A program made the translations under genes and the position numbers. Positions 14,207-16,357 of a stretch of DNA of 16,357 bases are shown one piece after another. The DNA is from CAZWUW01 sp964636895 (GTDB lineage: Bacteria; Bacillota; Thermincolia; Thermincolales; CAZWUW01): NCBI GenBank assembly GCA_964636895.1, contig CAZWUW010000065.1, positions 1 to 16,357 on the forward strand, given 5' to 3'. Position 1 is the first letter of the stretch; every line of letters begins with the position of its first letter. The notes under the pieces are model-generated. The model did not search any database. It was not told the DNA's origin and worked only from the letters and a program-made list of their open reading frames with translations.

Positions 14207-14686
14207 ATGCATATCAAGCTTGTAGCGGTAGGCAAAACAAAAGAAAAGTACATTGCCGACGGAGTTAAAGAATACCTGAAGCGTATGGGCTTGTATGCCA
14301 AGGTAGAAGTTGCCGAAGTGCCGGATGAAAAAGACCCGGTCAATGCCTCTGAAGCTGATGAAGAAAAGACCAAATTGAAGGAGGCGGAAAAAATAAAACG
14401 CCACCTGAAGCCGGGGGCGTTTATCGTTGCTTTGGCTATAGAGGGGGAGGCAATGTCCTCCGAAGATCTGGCCGGACGCTTTGCCGGCTGGGCATTGAAT
14501 GGTAAAAGCGAGGTTGTTTTTATTATCGGCGGTTCATTGGGCCTGCACCGCTCTGTGCTGGATGCGGCGCACCTGCTGCTATCCTTTGGCAGAATGACTT
14601 TCCCCCATCAGTTGATGCGGTTAATGCTGGTGGAACAGATTTACCGGGCTTTTAAGATTAACCGGGGTGAGAAGTATCATAAGTGA
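14207..14686 (+). CDS. rlmH: 23S rRNA (pseudouridine1915-N3)-methyltransferase RlmH
   Basis: RlmH uses S-adenosylmethionine to methylate pseudouridine 1915 in helix 69 of 23S rRNA. The 159 residues match the family. It is a small SPOUT protein: IIGGSLGL (106-113) forms the SAM-binding knot with LSFGRMTFPHQLMRLMLVEQ (125-144), and the protein ends YRAFKINRGEKYHK, as the family does. The N-terminal IKLVAVGKTKEKYI is also typical. The start is ATG at 14207 after AAAGGGG. The gene is near the replication origin in many Bacillota. No terminator is visible after it. Confidence 0.97.
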   Translation: MHIKLVAVGKTKEKYIADGVKEYLKRMGLYAKVEVAEVPDEKDPVNASEADEEKTKLKEAEKIKRHLKPGAFIVALAIEGEAMSSEDLAGRFAGWALNGKSEVVFIIGGSLGLHRSVLDAAHLLLSFGRMTFPHQLMRLMLVEQIYRAFKINRGEKYHK

Positions 14687-14838
14687 GGTCAATTTTATTC
14701 TTGGCAAATAGACATAACCATTCCGAAAATAGTTAGCGTTCAACTATAAAAAAAGCATTCCATTCTTAATGAGCAAAGGCAATTATCGCAGACCATCAAA
14801 TGTTATTAACCAACAATAAAAAATACTTATAATTTCTG

Positions 14839-14867
14839 TTGACATTAATTTCACCAAATGTTATTTA
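14839..14867 (+). promoter_or_regulatory. Near-consensus sigma-A promoter
   Basis: A perfect TTGACA (14839-14844), 17 bases, then TATTTA (14862-14867). It points to no intact gene; the next reading frame downstream is the hsdR relic. Confidence 0.65.
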
Positions 14868-14873
14868 CGGGGG

Positions 14874-14960
14874 AAAAGAAAACACCCGAAAACCGCTGTT
14901 GGTCGGTTTACAGGAGTTGCGCAGTATCTGCACATGTTTTGCATACATGTGCGGTGTTTT
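14874..14960 (+). ncRNA. Candidate short RNA or attenuated leader
   Basis: Downstream of the TTGACA promoter the sequence can form AAACCG/CGGTTT (14890-14895 with 14904-14909), then a perfect eight-pair hairpin, GCACATGT/ACATGTGC (14930-14937 with 14945-14952), followed by GGTGTTTTGTTC. Start, structure and a terminator-like end would give an RNA of about 85 bases. It may instead be the leftover leader of a lost restriction operon, since the hsdR relic follows. I match it to no known RNA family. Confidence 0.35.
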
Positions 14961-15001
14961 GTTCAAGCAGCTTCAGCACTGTAAGCCAACTGCCGAGATA
15001 A

Positions 15002-15184
15002 TTGACAGAACGTTATAAATGGCAGCAGGAAAAATGCAATAATCTCAGTCCGGACGGACAGGTTATCGAACAGGACAGGGCGATTGTTTCCTTGCTCTCA
15101 AAAGAGAGATTACTGGAACTCATTCGTTATTTCATCCTATACGATAATAATGTGAAGAAAATCGCCCGTTACCAAACAGAGTAA
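15002..15184 (+). pseudogene. Internal fragment of a type I restriction enzyme HsdR subunit
   Basis: The frame encodes 60 residues. Residues 20-58, including LLSKERLLELIRYFILYDNN and VKKIARYQ, match the stretch of HsdR just before its helicase domain, normally followed by HQYFAVNKA. A TAA directly precedes the frame at 14999-15001. The match breaks at RYQ, followed by TE and a stop. HsdR is normally about 1000 residues, so the N-terminal nuclease and the whole helicase part are gone, along with hsdM and hsdS. The TTG at 15002 has no clear ribosome site. It cannot be a working enzyme. Confidence 0.75.
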
Positions 15185-15200
15185 GTCGTATTTTCTTGGG

Positions 15201-15503
15201 GTAATTGATAGGCTATACCCGATTATTGCCAAACATGGGATTGATAAACCTGCTCTTCAAGTTAGAAAAATGAAGACTCTTTGGGGTAGCTGCTCCAGGA
15301 ATCATAGCAAAATAAATCTGAATTATTATTTATACAAAGCCCCGGCGCCATGCATTGATTATGTTGTTTTACATGAGTTAACGCATTTTTTGTATCCCAA
15401 ACATAATAAAGATTTTTATGAATTCCTAACCGTACATATGCCAGATTGGAAAGAGCGTAAAAGAATCCTTGATTATGAAATTGTAAGAGGACTGAGGTAT
15501 TGA
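15201..15503 (+). pseudogene. Truncated YgjP/SprT-like zinc metallopeptidase (C-terminal half)
   Basis: About 100 codons match the C-terminal half of the YgjP (DUF45) family: VIDRLYPIIAKHGI, RKMKTLWGSC, YVVLHELTHF with the zinc motif HELTH, then PKHNKDFYEFL with the third histidine, and MPDWKERKR. The N-terminal half is missing: the frame runs back only to a TGA at 15153-15155 and passes through the end of the hsdR fragment in another frame. An ATG at 15270 would give 77 residues but has no ribosome site and drops part of the match. Genes of this family often accompany type I restriction operons, so the two fragments probably came from one locus joined by a deletion near 15175-15200. The catalytic motif is intact, but a half-domain is unlikely to fold. 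Confidence 0.75.
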
Positions 15504-15738
15504 AGAGGTTCGGGAACCTTTACTGGAAGCACGAAACCAGGCAGGGCTGGCCGCGCGGGGCTACTTATTGCACTTGTTTAGCAGTATTGATGAAATAAAA
15601 ACTTTTTTTAATAAGCTGCAAGAAGGCGGCTCTGTAGAATTGGAGCTGCAAGAAACTTTTTGGAGCAAATGTTATGGCAAGGTAAAAGATAAGTTTGGCA
15701 TTGATTGGCAATTCAATTATGAGGGTGGCGAAACGTGA
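15496..15738 (+). pseudogene. Truncated PhnB-like (VOC) protein, C-terminal part
   Basis: From about 15574 the frame reads LFSSIDEIKTFFNKLQEGG, then VELELQETFWSKCYGKVKDK and FGIDWQFNYEGG, which is the C-terminal third of a PhnB-like glyoxalase-fold protein; the motif DKFGxxWQ recurs in the intact gene just downstream. The codons before 15574 stay open back to a TGA at 15493-15495 but (EVREPLLEARNQAGLAAR) do not look like this family, so the frame may be a chance fusion of two relics. No ribosome site supports a start. The intact PhnB-like gene begins 38 bases after the stop. Confidence 0.65.
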
Positions 15739-15776
15739 GGCAGTCATAAGAAAAATTGAAAAAAGGAGTTGGCTAA

Positions 15777-16187
15777 ATGACAAGTGCAAATCCCAAAATA
15801 ACTACCTTTTTGATGTTTGAGGGTAAAGCTGAAGAAGCGATGAAATTTTATACCTCATTATTTGAACGGTCAGAAATAATAAGTATTACCCGTTATGGAG
15901 CCAATGAGCCCGGAGAAGAGGGCAAGGTGGTACATGCTACATTCTCATTAAACGGACAAGTGTTTATGTGTATTGATAGCAACGTTAAGCATGAATTTAC
16001 ATTTACGCCGGCCATTTCATTGTATGTGTCCTGCGATACGGAAGCCGAGATTAACCGGCTCTTTGAAAAATTATCTCAGGACGGCGCAGTTTTAATGCCT
16101 TTAGCGGCATATCCATTTAGTGAAAAGTTTGCTTGGGTCGAAGATAAATTTGGTGTTTCTTGGCAGCTAAACGTTGCCAAAAGCTGA
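15777..16187 (+). CDS. PhnB-like VOC-family protein
   Basis: The protein has 136 residues and one PhnB-like domain (PF06983 type) of the vicinal-oxygen-chelate fold. Visible features are TFLMFEGKAEEAMKFYTSLF near the N-terminus, the strand HATFSLNGQVFMCID (53-67), the helix around EAEINRLFEKLSQDG, and the closing WVEDKFGVSWQLN (120-132). Proteins of this group are often labelled demethylubiquinone methyltransferase-like, but they have no methyltransferase fold; the real activity is unknown. The ATG follows AAAAGGAG by eight bases. It is complete and next to a truncated relative, suggesting a former tandem pair. Confidence 0.9.
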   Translation: MTSANPKITTFLMFEGKAEEAMKFYTSLFERSEIISITRYGANEPGEEGKVVHATFSLNGQVFMCIDSNVKHEFTFTPAISLYVSCDTEAEINRLFEKLSQDGAVLMPLAAYPFSEKFAWVEDKFGVSWQLNVAKS

Positions 16188-16261
16188 CATAATTGTCCCG
16201 TACTGCCGCTAACCAGAGATTAACCCACGTTATAATAATGCTTTAAAACAATAAAGCCCCC

Positions 16262-16306
16262 TTCGACAAAATATGGTTATTGTGGTAAAATTATTTTAAG
16301 TACAAT
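16262..16306. promoter_or_regulatory. Spo0A-box-like site and possible promoter near the window end
   Basis: TTCGACAAA (16262-16270) is the exact reverse complement of TTTGTCGAA, the site seen upstream of the M23 peptidase. TACAAT at 16301-16306 could be a -10 box with TTGTGG 15 bases upstream, which is short spacing. Whatever it controls lies mostly outside the window. Confidence 0.35.
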
Positions 16307-16341
16307 AGCCTCTCGGCATTCGATGGCAGATGAAGGGAGAA

Positions 16342-16357
16342 ATGTATCCAAAAGGGC
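16342..16357 (+). CDS. Possible start of a gene running off the window
   Basis: ATG at 16342 follows GAAGGGAGAA and reads MYPKG before the window ends. The ribosome site is unusually close. An ATG at 16323 in another frame (MADEGRNVSKR) is the alternative but has no ribosome site. Too little is visible to name a product. Confidence 0.25.

Larger units (their letters stand above)
14687..15001. other. Intergenic stretch after rlmH
   Basis: About 315 bases without a gene. The first 150 are AT-rich and show nothing clear. The rest holds a near-consensus promoter (14839-14867) and two hairpins, described as a candidate short RNA. Confidence 0.7.

Noticed and set aside
16240..16257. GCTTTA/TAAAGC hairpin as a terminator for the PhnB-like gene
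   Set aside because: The stem is only six weak pairs and is followed by a C run, not T.

Overview
The window looks like chromosomal DNA of a spore-forming, anaerobic Bacillota (Clostridia or Negativicutes type). This is inferred from several things: a SCIFF ranthipeptide locus, an Agr-type peptide-signalling locus, strong AAGGAGG-like ribosome sites, frequent TTG/GTG starts, sigma-A promoters, and matches to the Spo0A box. I cannot name the species. The walJ-like hydrolase, htrA-like protease and rlmH genes lie in the same order in many Bacillota close to the replication origin, so this is probably an origin-proximal region.

Layout. (1) 1-265: the 3' end of tRNA-Glu(TTC), its terminator, and a complete tRNA-Gly(CCC) with its own promoter. 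(2) 314-1895: a 46-residue six-cysteine SCIFF peptide gene that is easy to miss, a hairpin attenuator, and its radical SAM/SPASM maturase. (3) 1819-2192: a perfect 186-bp tandem duplication that copies the 3' end of the maturase gene, a hairpin, a Spo0A-box-like site and a strong promoter. (4) 2296-6653: cell-envelope genes on the plus strand: a membrane-anchored LysM/G5/M23 peptidase with an odd N-terminal pentapeptide repeat, a TPR protein, an HExxH metallopeptidase, and a protein made only of four BON domains. (5) 6834-9494: murA and a chemoreceptor without a sensory domain. (6) 9503-9790: a structured intergenic stretch with a perfect 16-bp inverted repeat holding a DnaA box, a GC-rich dyad element and a 5'-truncated gene remnant. 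(7) 9803-11748: walJ-like and htrA-like genes, a two-gene operon. (8) 11783-14068, minus strand: an Agr-like quorum-sensing locus with an AgrC-type sensor kinase, AgrB and a 44-codon agrD; no response regulator is in the window. (9) 14207-14686: rlmH. (10) 14687-16357: a decayed region with a possible small RNA or attenuator, an internal hsdR relic, a truncated YgjP-type metallopeptidase, a truncated PhnB-like gene, one intact PhnB-like gene and possibly the start of another gene.

Two peptide systems stand out. The SCIFF precursor and its maturase form one pathway. The AgrB/AgrD/sensor kinase set should make and sense a cyclic thiolactone whose predicted ring is Cys-Ala-Ser-Ala-Phe. Both peptide genes are under 150 bp.
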